NCBI GenBank assembly: GCA_029987115.1
Contig: DALTWK010000006.1
Location: 1-64,000, forward strand
Reading direction: 5' to 3'
DNA length: 64,000 nucleotides
Origin: Methanocorpusculum sp.
Lineage (GTDB): Archaea; Halobacteriota; Methanomicrobia; Methanomicrobiales; Methanocorpusculaceae
Numbering within the stretch: the stretch's first letter is position 1; every line of letters starts with the position of its first letter. The translations under genes and the position numbers were made by a program. Below are positions 54,271-63,098 of this stretch, piece by piece. A model generated the notes under the pieces. That model saw only the letters and a list, made by a program, of their open reading frames with translations, made no database searches and had not been told where the DNA came from.

Positions 54271-55283
54271 ATGGATGAACTCGCCAAAACAGAAGCACGC
54301 AATTATCTGAGTGCCGCAGGGTTCTTTGTGATTGCCGCATTTTTCTGTTGGATATGCTGAATACAGTTGGTGGAATTCCGAGAACTGTTGAACCCCAGAT
54401 TATTACAGGCGTCGGATTACTCCTGATTTCGCTGCTTTTAATCATTCTTCGCAAACGTGATATGATTGCCATCTTTTTCATGATGCTTTCATTCTGTTAT
54501 ATCGCGATTGGATTCAGTCTGACACATATTGGAGCATTAGTAATGCTCTGTTTCTATGGGTTAGTGCTGCTCACCCTTCTTGTGACTCTTACCGGAAAAG
54601 ATCAGGTAAAATGGTTGCTTATTATCATCCCTGTTGTGATGATTGCAAGATCTCTTGTAGACTGTGTAACAGGGCAGACAATTGTAGCTACCTTTATCAT
54701 TTCTGCTCTAATCGGTCTCTACTTTGCTTTTGCCTGTGCCTCTGAAAAACTCAATCTTCCATGAAGAAAACTTCTGACCGCAGATGAAGAAACTGACTTT
54801 AAGGCATCCGGTTCTCTCCTTGGATACCTGCTTTTCGCAACAACCAGCGGAATGTATGTCATGTACTACATTGCAGGTGAAGCACTGGCAAGCCTGGAAG
54901 CACTGCACACCGTCAACCTTGTTGCAGCAGTTCTGCTGATTTTTGTTGCAATACTTCTTCTGACGGTCGGCAAGATGCGGTTTACCCCGATTATGTTCCT
55001 CTTAATAGGAGTTACTGAACTTCTAGCTATGTTCTCGTCAGGAGCGATGTTTATCGGCATCGGCATTCTTTCAATCATCATCGGTCTCTTTGCAATGCTG
55101 AGAAAAGAGTCCAGAATCCTGCCGGGAATCATGCTTATAGTATACGGATGTGCTGACTTCTTCACTGTTTACGCAGGAGGAAACATGCCGGTCGTCTCGA
55201 TTATTCTGAACGCCATTCCGTGTCTGATTGCTATCTACCTGGCATTCGTTGTCTATTCACAGAAGAAACTTCCGAAGTTCTGA
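54271..55283 (+). pseudogene. Multi-pass membrane protein gene broken by a frameshift and a stop
   Basis: The start is at 54271 (MDELAKTEARNYLSAAGFF, first helix), but the frame is lost near 54340-54350 in a T-run. The second frame resumes at DMLNTVGGIPRTVEPQ and runs to a TGA at 54762-54764, after ASEKLNLP. The same frame continues beyond the stop without a break (RKLLTADEETDFKASG, then more helices) to LPKF at 55283. Restored, it would be a protein of about 338 residues with nine or so helices. The last 95 residues are duplicated at 1149-1436. Family not recognised; the helix pairs resemble DUF308-like proteins. Confidence 0.75.
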
Positions 55284-55420
55284 AAAGAACTCTTCCCTTT
55301 TTTACTCATTATTCTTGGAGAAATGCTGTTGGGGTTTTTTCAAATGCTGCAGAATATTTCTGAGAAAAATTTGTCATTATTTACTGTAAACTGCTAAAAA
55401 TACTGCAGTTATCTGAAAAT

Positions 55421-55429
55421 TTTTATAAA
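55421..55429 (+). promoter_or_regulatory. TATA box for the META-domain lipoprotein
   Basis: TTTTATAAA centred 25 bases before the ATG at 55450, so the transcript would start at the start codon (leaderless). Confidence 0.55.
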
Positions 55430-55449
55430 CAACAACCAAATTATCTGGT

Positions 55450-55854
55450 ATGAAAAAAATCACATTTATTGCAGTGATTTCACTTGTTGTAATCGGCTGC
55501 GTATTGGCTGCCGGATGCACCTCCAATCCTTCAAACGCTTCTGAAGGAGATATAATTGGAACATGGATGCTGAAGACTGATAAAGAAGTTACCATTATGT
55601 TTGATAACGACGGACATTTCGGTGGAAAAGCACCGATTAATTCATACAGCGGTTCTTACGTTATGCATGGCAATTCTCTCTCATTGGGTGATGATGTAAT
55701 CAGAACTCTGATGGCAGGCAGTGAAGAAGATATGGCTGCTGAAACCACCTATCTCCAAAACTTGTCAAAAGTAGCATCATACACCATCTCAAATGCTGAA
55801 CTGTTGCTTAACGATGAAAATGGACAGATACTCCTTACCTTCATTCGAGGGTAA
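55450..55854 (+). CDS. META/HslJ-domain lipoprotein
   Basis: 134 residues. Lipoprotein signal MKKITFIAVISLVVIGCVLA with Cys23 in AAGC; IIGTWMLKTD near residue 35 and a META-type domain follow: APINSYSGSYVMHGNSLSLG, RTLMAGSEEDMAAETTYLQN, LSKVASYTISNAELLLND and a final strand ILLTFIRG. In HslJ the equivalent of MAG reads MAC or MG. Bacterial META lipoproteins act in the envelope and some relate to heat or drug stress. It shares the GTW opening with the other lipoproteins here but is a distinct fold. Confidence 0.82.
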   Translation: MKKITFIAVISLVVIGCVLAAGCTSNPSNASEGDIIGTWMLKTDKEVTIMFDNDGHFGGKAPINSYSGSYVMHGNSLSLGDDVIRTLMAGSEEDMAAETTYLQNLSKVASYTISNAELLLNDENGQILLTFIRG

Positions 55855-55864
55855 GATATCTCTA

Positions 55865-55896
55865 TTTTGAATGAGTGAATTATTCACTCATCAAAA
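55865..55896. terminator. Bidirectional hairpin terminator
   Basis: TTTTGAATGAGTGAA (55865-55879) pairs with TTCACTCATCAAAA (55883-55896), with one bulged A. It lies between convergent genes and includes the stop codon of the minus-strand DUF5714 gene. Confidence 0.6.
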
Positions 55897-56598
55897 TTTC
55901 TCTTTGTCAAAATACGGACACCGTTCTTTCAGACATTCGCGATTATCTGATGAATACCTGCAGTGAATAATGCCAGAAAGTTCCATTGCAATTCCCAGTT
56001 CCTTTTTCACAAATTCCACCGTCATTTTTATTGAAGTATATGAATCGCGTTTGCAGCACCGGGGGCCTCCGGTTTTTCCGATTTCACCGAGGCAGGCTGA
56101 AGTGAGCTGCATTCCAAGTCCCCAGTTTTTCTCGGAAAGCGGCGTTGTTTTGAGTGCAATAGAAAGAAAGATGCCGGCAGATACTCCTGCACCACAGGCA
56201 CCTGCGAGTCCGCAGAACCCGCCGATAACTTTCATTCCCCGCATTTTTGCTGCGTCCAGAGCAGATTCTAAGTCAAGTTCTCCGCCGGCATTATGATATG
56301 CAGCTAGAAGAACCGAAGAAACAAGAACATGGTATTCCGGGCCGTGTGTATGTACAGCAGGAGATTGTAATATTTCTTCCATTATTGCAACAGGATCTTT
56401 TGAGCGAGTGGTAATACACACGTATCTGATGACTGCATACGCCGCTTCCGAATGACAAAGGTCACAGACATAATGCCCGTTTTTACAGACGACATTGCTC
56501 TCAAATTCTTTTCCGCACACGGAACAGGTCATCTTTTTTGCTTCGTCAAGGTAGATGATTTCATCCCCGCAAAGAAGACATCCGCTTTTATTGTCCAT
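55891..56598 (-). CDS. DUF5714 cysteine-rich protein
   Basis: 235 residues. Two zinc-ribbon-like pairs at the N-terminus (CLLCGDE, CSVCGKEF, then HYVCDLCHSEA) are followed by a helical region with HTHGPEYHVLVSSVLLAAYHN near residue 92, IGGFCGLAGACGAGVSAGIF near 135, GGPRCCKRDSYTS near 182 and CRYSSDNRECLKERCPYF at the end. The pattern fits the DUF5714 family of anaerobes and methanogens, function unknown. At least 14 Cys suggest metal or Fe-S binding. Monocistronic. Confidence 0.78.
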   Translation of the reverse strand: MDNKSGCLLCGDEIIYLDEAKKMTCSVCGKEFESNVVCKNGHYVCDLCHSEAAYAVIRYVCITTRSKDPVAIMEEILQSPAVHTHGPEYHVLVSSVLLAAYHNAGGELDLESALDAAKMRGMKVIGGFCGLAGACGAGVSAGIFLSIALKTTPLSEKNWGLGMQLTSACLGEIGKTGGPRCCKRDSYTSIKMTVEFVKKELGIAMELSGIIHCRYSSDNRECLKERCPYFDKEKF

Positions 56599-56719
56599 AT
56601 TTTATTCACCTGCTTTGAGGTAGTGTTGGGTTGTCTTTCTAATTAGTATTTCTGATACCCGTCATTCGGGAAGAAATAATATATTTAACATTTCACATCT
56701 AACAAGGAAAGTATGAACA

Positions 56720-56745
56720 CTATCTGTAGGAAGTTCTGCAGATAG
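56720..56745 (+). other. Hairpin in the 5' leader of the secreted protein gene
   Basis: CTATCTGTAG (56720-56729) and CTGCAGATAG (56736-56745) pair over all ten positions (one G-U) around loop GAAGTT. It is followed by GGAG at 56749-56752 and the ATG at 56760, and a TATA-like AATATATTTAA lies at about 56678-56688. The stem ends three bases before the ribosome-binding site, so it may protect or control the mRNA. Confidence 0.6.
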
Positions 56746-56759
56746 TTTGGAGAATTAGT

Positions 56760-57098
56760 ATGAAAAAAAGTACCACGATACTTCTGGCGGCACTTGTTGT
56801 GCTTGCTGTATTTGCGGCATTCACCGGTGCGGCTGCGGCTGCAGACGATGTACCTCCAGCCAATGAGAAATTGACGAAAACGTATTCGGTTACCGGGCCG
56901 GTAGAGGTTATTCAAGCACCGATAAAGAGTGCAGCTCCCGCATTACCCAGATTAATTCTGCAAAAGAAAACATTGCCGAAATCCGTGGAGCTTAGACCGT
57001 TAACGCAGATTATTATTAAGGATAATTTTCTGAAGACAAAACATGTCATCCCGTTAAATAGACTTATCTATGGTCCTAAGTCTATTATCACTCCATAA
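56760..57098 (+). CDS. Small secreted protein, uncharacterised
   Basis: 112 residues. A clear signal peptide (KKSTTILLAALVVLAVFAAF, cut near AAAAA at 25-28) precedes a basic mature chain of about 85 residues with no Cys and short beta-prone stretches (LPRLILQKKTLPKSVELRPL, TQIIIKDNFLKTKHVIPLN). No lipobox, so it is released or held by charge. No family recognised. Strong leader features (TATA, hairpin, GGAG) suggest a well-expressed gene. Confidence 0.7.
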   Translation: MKKSTTILLAALVVLAVFAAFTGAAAAADDVPPANEKLTKTYSVTGPVEVIQAPIKSAAPALPRLILQKKTLPKSVELRPLTQIIIKDNFLKTKHVIPLNRLIYGPKSIITP

Positions 57099-57199
57099 CT
57101 CAGAAAACAATCAGCATGCTGTAAAAGATGACAGCATTACCCTATTTTTCATTTCATTGACGTCAGAAAGAAACGGGCAATAATTATTAAAAAAAAGAT

Positions 57200-58477
57200 T
57201 TAGAGGTATTCCTGACCCTGCATGTACGGGCGGAGTACTTTTGGAATAACAACTCTTCCGTCTTCAAGCTGGTTGTTTTCCAGGATGCAGCGGAGTGCTC
57301 TGGAAGTTGCTACTGCGGTGGAGTTCAGCGTGTGGAGCCACTGCTTGGATTCAAAGTCGTGAGCGTCACGGACACGGATATTGAGTCTGCATGCCTGGTA
57401 GGCAGTACAGTTGGAACAGGAAACAACTTCACGGTATTCTTTGTCACGCGGCATCCATGCTTCGATATCGTATTTCTTTGCCGCAACAGTTCCGATATCT
57501 CCGGTACAGATATTGACGACGTGGTACGGGAGTTCCAGTTTGGTGAAAATTTCTTCTGCGTTTGCAAGGAGTTCTTCATGGAACTTCCAGGAATCTTCCG
57601 GCATACAGTAGATGAACTGCTCAATCTTGGTAAACTGATGGACACGGAAAAGACCGCGGGAGTCAAGACCGTGGGCGCCGATTTCACGTCTGAAGCATGG
57701 GGAGATACCCACCATCTTCAGCGGGAGATCTTTTTCCTCGAAGATTTCGTCCTGATACATGGCAGCCATCGGGTGTTCCGCGGTTGCAATCAGGTATTCA
57801 TCATCATCGGAAATCTTGTACATAACTTTCTCGAAGTCAGCTAAATCGGTTACTTCCTCATAGGACTTACGATTAATCATATACGGCGGGATGATTGGGA
57901 TGTAGCCTTTGGCAGTGATGGTATCCAGAGCAAAGCGCTGGAGTGCCAGGTCGAGCATAGCAAGATTTCCTTTCAGGAAGTAGAAACCTGCACCGCTAAT
58001 CTTGGTTGCACGTTCGAAGTCTGCCCAGCCGTTTGCTGCTGCCAGTTCTCCGTGGTTCTTTAGTTCGAAGTTGAACTCTTTTGGTGTTCCGACGGTCTTC
58101 ACAATAACGTTTTCTGTGTCGTCTTTTCCGTATGGGACACTTTCGTGAAGGATGTTTGGCAGGCGCATCAGGTAGTAGCGAATCTTTTCGACTGCTTCGG
58201 CCATCTTGTCGTCGTTTTCTTTAATTTTGAGCGGGAGTTCCTTGGCTTCAGCGAAAAGCGGTGCCGGGTCTGCGCCGGATTTCTTTGCAGAGCTGATTTC
58301 CTTTCCAATCTGGTTTCTGCGGGCACGAAGTTCGTTGTTCTTTCCTTCCAGTTCACGTTTCAGTTTATCGAGTGCAAGGACTTCGTCAACCCATGCCAGT
58401 TTCTCAAGGTCCTGACGTTTTTCCAGGTCGGCACGCACAACTTCCGGTGTGGCTCTGACCATTTTAATATCGAGCAT
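57200..58477 (-). CDS. serS: Seryl-tRNA synthetase, common (bacterial/eukaryal) type
   Basis: 425 residues, class II. The N-terminal coiled-coil arm (KLKRELEGKNNELRARRNQI) is followed by TAEHPMAAMYQDEIFEEKDL near residue 234, motif 2 GISPCFRREIGAHGLDSRGL near 256 and motif 3 LNSTAVATSRALRCILENN near 384. It is the normal form, not the rare zinc-dependent SerRS of some methanogens. It charges tRNA-Ser. Monocistronic. Confidence 0.95.
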   Translation of the reverse strand: MLDIKMVRATPEVVRADLEKRQDLEKLAWVDEVLALDKLKRELEGKNNELRARRNQIGKEISSAKKSGADPAPLFAEAKELPLKIKENDDKMAEAVEKIRYYLMRLPNILHESVPYGKDDTENVIVKTVGTPKEFNFELKNHGELAAANGWADFERATKISGAGFYFLKGNLAMLDLALQRFALDTITAKGYIPIIPPYMINRKSYEEVTDLADFEKVMYKISDDDEYLIATAEHPMAAMYQDEIFEEKDLPLKMVGISPCFRREIGAHGLDSRGLFRVHQFTKIEQFIYCMPEDSWKFHEELLANAEEIFTKLELPYHVVNICTGDIGTVAAKKYDIEAWMPRDKEYREVVSCSNCTAYQACRLNIRVRDAHDFESKQWLHTLNSTAVATSRALRCILENNQLEDGRVVIPKVLRPYMQGQEYL

Positions 58478-58569
58478 ACTTGTCTGTAGTATTTGTTCTC
58501 TCTATTAAATGAGGATTTCCACAAACATACAGAAGAGGTTAATTACTCCGGCGTCAAAGTATCTGTAAG

Positions 58570-60108
58570 ATGGAGAAAAAACGGGTCTCGGACTATATGA
58601 CTTATGATGTCGTAACGGTGGACGTTATGCAGACGGTCCAGGATGTTATCGATCTTATCAGAAATACGCATCATGATGGTTTCCCGGTAACACGCGAGGG
58701 AAAAATCGCAGGATACGTTGCTGCACGAGATATTATCGGAGAGCTTCCTTCCACCCGCATCGACAAAAGAATGACACGTCATGTCATTACGGCAACTCCA
58801 AACACGACGGTAACGGAAGTTGCCCGCCGCATTTTCCGTACAGGAATTCAGAAACTGCCGATTATTGATGAGGAACAGAATGTTCTTGGTATTATTTCCA
58901 ATATTGATGTTATCCGTTCCCAGATTGAACGGGTAACTCCGGAAAAAGTCTATAACTTCCAGCGTTCGCTGAAGACACTGTATGATGTGAATTCAACCCT
59001 GGAGCGTAAATCCGTCCCGGTCGATGCAGTTCACCCAACCCAGCAGTCGGTAAATCAGGATGAGCTGGACGGAAGAATCTATGAACTGGAACGCGGACTT
59101 GCCGAACCGGTTATTGTAGTTTCCTCAGGCGACCGTCTGATTCTTGTTGACGGTCATCACCGAGCTGTTGCAGCACATAAACTCAAACTGGAAAAACTGG
59201 ATGCCTATGTTGTCACGCTGGAACGAGATATGGAACTGGGTCTGGAAAAAACCGCTCGATCAATGGGAATTATCACTCTCGGTGATGTAAGAATTGACAA
59301 GACACCAGAACATTCGCTGGTTGCAGCAACTCACCCCGGTCTCATCAGCACGGAAAAGAAGATGGTGTCCGAATACATGACAAGAGATGTCATCACACTG
59401 GATGCAACCCAGACAGTAAAAGATGTCATCGATACCATCCGTGAAACGCACCACGACGGTTTCCCGGTTATTCTCCGGGGAAAAGGCGTTGGTTTGATTG
59501 CTGCACGTGATATCGTCGGTGCGAAATCAAACGACGGCATTGCTCCGTTTATGCAGCCGATGGTTCTAAAGGCCGCACCAACTGACGGAATGACCGATGT
59601 GGCCCGGAAAATGTTCCGGTTCTGTGTGCAGAAACTCCCTGTTGTGAGCCCAACCGGAGAATGCGTCGGCCTCATTACCAATGCTGACGTTATCCGTTCC
59701 CAGATTGAACATGTTACGCCGGACAAAGTCTACAAATATATCGATACGCTGAAAAATCTCTATCATTTAGATCCCCACCTGTCTCACGGGGAAGTTGATG
59801 TCCACAAATTGATTCCGACGCAAGACAAGGTCTACACCGATGAACTTGAGGCAAGAACCTATGAAATTGAACGCGGACTTGCCGAACCGCTGATTGTCGT
59901 GAAGAGAAAGGACAATCTAATCTTAGTTGACGGTCATCATCGTGCCGTTGCCGCCAACAGGATGCACCTCAGCATGCTTGATGCCTATATTATCTCTGTT
60001 GATTCAGATGAAGAGCTGGGTATTGAAAAGACATCGCGTATGATGCGGCTGTGGAGCGTTGATAAAGTCAGAATCCTTGAAGAATCGAAGCACTCGATTA
60101 TCGGGTGA
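58570..60108 (+). CDS. Tandem duplicated CBS-CBS-ParB-like protein
   Basis: 512 residues made of two similar halves about 260 residues apart. Each half has two CBS motifs (VSDYMTYDVVTVD / VSEYMTRDVITLD; THHDGFPV in both) and a ParB/sulfiredoxin-like domain ending LILVDGHHRAVAA (near residues 193 and 453). CBS pairs usually bind adenine nucleotides; VDGHHRAVAA is the ParB-like NTPase/kinase motif. Single-unit CBS-ParB proteins are known in archaea and likely act as nucleotide-sensing kinases or regulators; a fused tandem pair is less usual. Divergent from serS. Confidence 0.82.
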   Translation: MEKKRVSDYMTYDVVTVDVMQTVQDVIDLIRNTHHDGFPVTREGKIAGYVAARDIIGELPSTRIDKRMTRHVITATPNTTVTEVARRIFRTGIQKLPIIDEEQNVLGIISNIDVIRSQIERVTPEKVYNFQRSLKTLYDVNSTLERKSVPVDAVHPTQQSVNQDELDGRIYELERGLAEPVIVVSSGDRLILVDGHHRAVAAHKLKLEKLDAYVVTLERDMELGLEKTARSMGIITLGDVRIDKTPEHSLVAATHPGLISTEKKMVSEYMTRDVITLDATQTVKDVIDTIRETHHDGFPVILRGKGVGLIAARDIVGAKSNDGIAPFMQPMVLKAAPTDGMTDVARKMFRFCVQKLPVVSPTGECVGLITNADVIRSQIEHVTPDKVYKYIDTLKNLYHLDPHLSHGEVDVHKLIPTQDKVYTDELEARTYEIERGLAEPLIVVKRKDNLILVDGHHRAVAANRMHLSMLDAYIISVDSDEELGIEKTSRMMRLWSVDKVRILEESKHSIIG

Positions 60109-60111
60109 ACT

Positions 60112-60765
60112 TCACCATTTTTTTCCGTCAACCCGTTTTGAACTGAAAACCGGAGAGAGTTTTTTCCCAAGAACCTCTCCGGGATGAATAGAAAGATATG
60201 CTTCGTTTCCTGCAGGAACGACAGCATATGCATCATTTTGCATCAGAAACTCCGGTTTTTCTTTCAGGGATGATGCAGTAATCAGGAGGAACTGAGGATC
60301 TTCTCCGTAAAACTGTTTCAGAAGCTGCTTCTTTTTTGCAATTTCCGGGCCAAGACCGGATGCCTTGGCCGGATTGACGATGATTTCTGCAAATACTCTT
60401 ACGCCGTCAGCGGTGGTTACCAGAAGATCCATTTCCGCTTTAACCCGTCCGCCGACTTTGAATCGTATTTCTCCATCTTTCGAATACCAAAGTCCGTCGG
60501 GAGAATATTTGTCGTACGGGACGTATTCGGCATCGGAGAACTTAGCGGCAACTGCTGTGATGCAGTCAGCCGTTTCACTTTCCGCCAGAATCATCTCGTA
60601 AATCAGTGCTTCAAAAAAGACCCCTTCAGCCGTACGATGTTCAGAAGAAGAATCATCGTAAAGGCTGTTTCTCAGGGGTTTGGGGAGATGAACTGCAGCA
60701 CGGCGGATTTCACCGGAGGTAACCGCGGATGCGGAAAGAAGTTCGGCGACGTCGGCTGCAGTCAT
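60112..60765 (-). CDS. Uncharacterised protein, possible nuclease-like fold
   Basis: 217 residues from the ATG at 60765. The N-terminal half is helical (SAVTSGEIRRAAVHLPKPLR, GVFFEALIYEMILAESETAD); the middle has GRVKAEMDLLVTTADGVRVF followed by AEIIVNPAK. That E-D ... E spacing resembles the PD-(D/E)XK nuclease core, but the usual Lys is not at its normal place, so the link is weak. A TTG at 60795 could extend it by 10 residues into gltX. It follows gltX on the same strand and is convergent with the CBS-ParB gene, with 3 bases between the stops. Confidence 0.6.
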   Translation of the reverse strand: MTAADVAELLSASAVTSGEIRRAAVHLPKPLRNSLYDDSSSEHRTAEGVFFEALIYEMILAESETADCITAVAAKFSDAEYVPYDKYSPDGLWYSKDGEIRFKVGGRVKAEMDLLVTTADGVRVFAEIIVNPAKASGLGPEIAKKKQLLKQFYGEDPQFLLITASSLKEKPEFLMQNDAYAVVPAGNEAYLSIHPGEVLGKKLSPVFSSKRVDGKKW

Positions 60766-60772
60766 AGCGGTT

Positions 60773-62455
60773 TCAGCGGTGGGTGAAGTAGGCAACGGTC
60801 TTGCCGTTTTCTACTGCGTCAATCATAGCGAATCCAACACGCTCAAACTGGACAATCTTTCCGGCATACTGCTGTACATCAGGCTCAGTAAATCCGTCCT
60901 GGATGCCTTCGGGAGTGAGCAGAGAACAGGGTGCTGCGGTCTCTGCCGGAAGCCACTGGATAATTGCCGCCTTTTCCTTTCTTGCTTCAGCCAGGGAATC
61001 TCCGGCATATTCTGCGGTATTGTCGCCGGTGATTCTGATATTGAATAAATCTTTGAGACGGAGCATCTTACCTGCAGAAACTTCTGCTTTGGGCAGGAGA
61101 ACTTTGCCGGTGAACTTCAGGAGACGTTCTCCGCGTTCCGGTTTATTCGGATACAGCGGAGCGTGTGCGGTCGTTTCCGGAGCACCGGAAACAGTAACCT
61201 CAACTGCATCCGGTACGAAGAAGTACCGGTTTGCATCGGCATCGATGATTGCCTTGTTTGCAGCAAAGAGATTCTCCCAGGAGAAGGAGATATCCGTGTC
61301 ACCCATTCCAATATCAACAACTGATGCACGGACAGCATCCGCCTGAATTCCGCGGCGGGCAAGAGCACGGAGGGTTCCCAGGTGAATGTCATCCCATCCT
61401 GTGTAGAGGCCTTCGTTAATTCCTTTTCTCATGCCGGAGGTGGAAAGTTCAAGACCTGCAATGGACATTCTTCCATAGTGGTAGAAATACGGCATCTTCC
61501 AGCCGAAATATTTGTAGATGTATTCCTGACGTCTGGTATTGGCAATGTGATCTTTTCCTCTGATGACATGGGTCATGCCGAGGAGGTGGTCATCAATGGT
61601 AACCGAGAAGTTCATCAGCGGATACACGAAGATTTCCGGTTTTCTCGGGTGTTTCGGGTTCTTCAGCACACGCATTGCCGCGAAATCACGCACTGCCGGG
61701 TCAGGGTGAGCAATGTCGGTCTTGACACGCATGGTGATTTCTCCTTCATTGTATTTTCCGGCAAGCATGTCGTCGAAACGCTTGAGGTTTTCTTCCACCG
61801 AAAGATCACGGCATGGGCATGCTTGCTTCTTGAGTTTCTTTTCCTTGAACTCGTTGTTATCGCAGGTACACATGTAGGCGCCGCCGAGTTTGATCAGTTC
61901 CCGTGCATGGTCGTAATAAATCTGGAACCGGTCGGACTGGTAGACAACATCAGTAATACCGATGCCGAGCCACTTCAGATCCTCAATAACCATATCATAT
62001 GCTTCGGGGTCAACTCTCTTCGGATCAGTATCCTCAACACGGTAATAGAACTTGCCGCCGTATTTTTTGACATAGTAGTCATTGAGAACTGATGCACGAG
62101 CATGACCGAGATGCAGCGGTCCGGACGGGTTCGGTGCAAAACGCATGACAACGCCTTTTTCTGCATCCGGAAGTTCCGGAAGTTCGTGAATGCGTTCTTT
62201 CTTCTCATGCATCTTTTCGATGGCTTCTGGATTCAGTTCACGCAGTTTTGCTTCACGTTCCTCTGCAGACAATGCTTCTACTTTTGCAAGGATTGCAGGG
62301 AGAAGAGCATTAATCTCTTTAGCCTGGGACCGCAGCTCAGGGTGAGCTCCCATGACACTTCCAAGAACTGCTCCGGCTCTGGGAACCGCCTTGTTCTTTA
62401 CGGCATTCTGGAGAGCCAGAATATAAATATCGTTTTCTAAGGTTGAATCCGGCAT
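60773..62455 (-). CDS. gltX: Glutamyl-tRNA synthetase, archaeal type
   Basis: 560 residues, class I. The HIGH region is FAPNPSGPLHLGHARASVLN near residue 107, the KMSKS-like loop is LELSTSGMRKGINEG near 346, and a zinc site is CTCDN ... CPCRD near 197-218. The archaeal/eukaryal GluRS/GlnRS anticodon-binding beta barrels follow. It charges tRNA-Glu and, in archaea, tRNA-Gln, which an amidotransferase then corrects. Confidence 0.95.
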   Translation of the reverse strand: MPDSTLENDIYILALQNAVKNKAVPRAGAVLGSVMGAHPELRSQAKEINALLPAILAKVEALSAEEREAKLRELNPEAIEKMHEKKERIHELPELPDAEKGVVMRFAPNPSGPLHLGHARASVLNDYYVKKYGGKFYYRVEDTDPKRVDPEAYDMVIEDLKWLGIGITDVVYQSDRFQIYYDHARELIKLGGAYMCTCDNNEFKEKKLKKQACPCRDLSVEENLKRFDDMLAGKYNEGEITMRVKTDIAHPDPAVRDFAAMRVLKNPKHPRKPEIFVYPLMNFSVTIDDHLLGMTHVIRGKDHIANTRRQEYIYKYFGWKMPYFYHYGRMSIAGLELSTSGMRKGINEGLYTGWDDIHLGTLRALARRGIQADAVRASVVDIGMGDTDISFSWENLFAANKAIIDADANRYFFVPDAVEVTVSGAPETTAHAPLYPNKPERGERLLKFTGKVLLPKAEVSAGKMLRLKDLFNIRITGDNTAEYAGDSLAEARKEKAAIIQWLPAETAAPCSLLTPEGIQDGFTEPDVQQYAGKIVQFERVGFAMIDAVENGKTVAYFTHR

Positions 62456-62556
62456 AATTTCTTGTCTATATTATGCGTTGCAGACTATGTTTAATATATC
62501 GCATTTCGTACTCAGTGGATATAAGAATTATATTTGACAACTGCATACATTGATGT

Positions 62557-62874
62557 ATGACTGAAACAAATCAGCCGGTTGAAAAAGCGGGTCTTTCCAT
62601 TGCTTCACTGGTATTAATGATTCTCGGATTGGTAATCTTCCTAGTTTTCATGATTACCAAAAGCCTGCAGGTATTAATGGCTCCGTACACCTTCATTCTT
62701 TCAGGAGCATCACTGATTATTGTAATTATCGGTATGATAATGAATGAATCCTTAAGGAAGAAAAGACTCGGAAACAAAAATCTCAATGCAATTTCGACTT
62801 ATCTCTCTATTGCTTACATCGTACTGCTCATTATCAACATTATTCTTGGTTTTGTCTTTCCGAATACAGCATAA
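62557..62874 (+). CDS. Small three-helix membrane protein
   Basis: 105 residues with hydrophobic helices at about 15-35, 42-62 and 82-102, and a basic loop (LRKKRLGNKN) between the second and third. No known family recognised. It stands alone and ends before the hairpin at 62932. Confidence 0.65.
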   Translation: MTETNQPVEKAGLSIASLVLMILGLVIFLVFMITKSLQVLMAPYTFILSGASLIIVIIGMIMNESLRKKRLGNKNLNAISTYLSIAYIVLLIINIILGFVFPNTA

Positions 62875-62931
62875 CCGAATAACCGATCTTCCTATCATTC
62901 AGACGGGAAGCGGCATTTAATGTATCTAGAA

Positions 62932-62954
62932 GAAACCGGTTCGTTACCGGTTTC
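62932..62954 (+). terminator. Hairpin terminator after the small membrane protein
   Basis: GAAACCGGT (62932-62940) and ACCGGTTTC (62946-62954) pair perfectly around loop TCGTT; CAATTTTT follows within 20 bases. Confidence 0.6.
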
Positions 62955-63061
62955 CTTCCTCAATTTTTAACCAGCATTTTTCTATCATTCGGATATTACA
63001 GAGATATCGCAAAAGACGGGAAAACAGATGGATTGTAGTAAATGAAAACTAGGAAAAATGT

Positions 63062-63085
63062 TAATGACTGATTTCTCAGTCATTA
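63062..63085 (-). terminator. Hairpin terminator after the solute-binding protein
   Basis: TAATGACTGA (63062-63071) and TCAGTCATTA (63076-63085) form a perfect 10-bp stem 14 bases beyond the stop of the minus-strand gene, followed on that strand by an AACATTTTTCC run. Confidence 0.6.
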
Positions 63086-63098
63086 TTTCTGAAAGAAC

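Noticed and set aside
54762..54764. Selenocysteine or programmed readthrough at the TGA
   Set aside because: No SECIS-like hairpin was seen, the gene already carries another lesion, and an Arg codon mutation explains the stop more simply.
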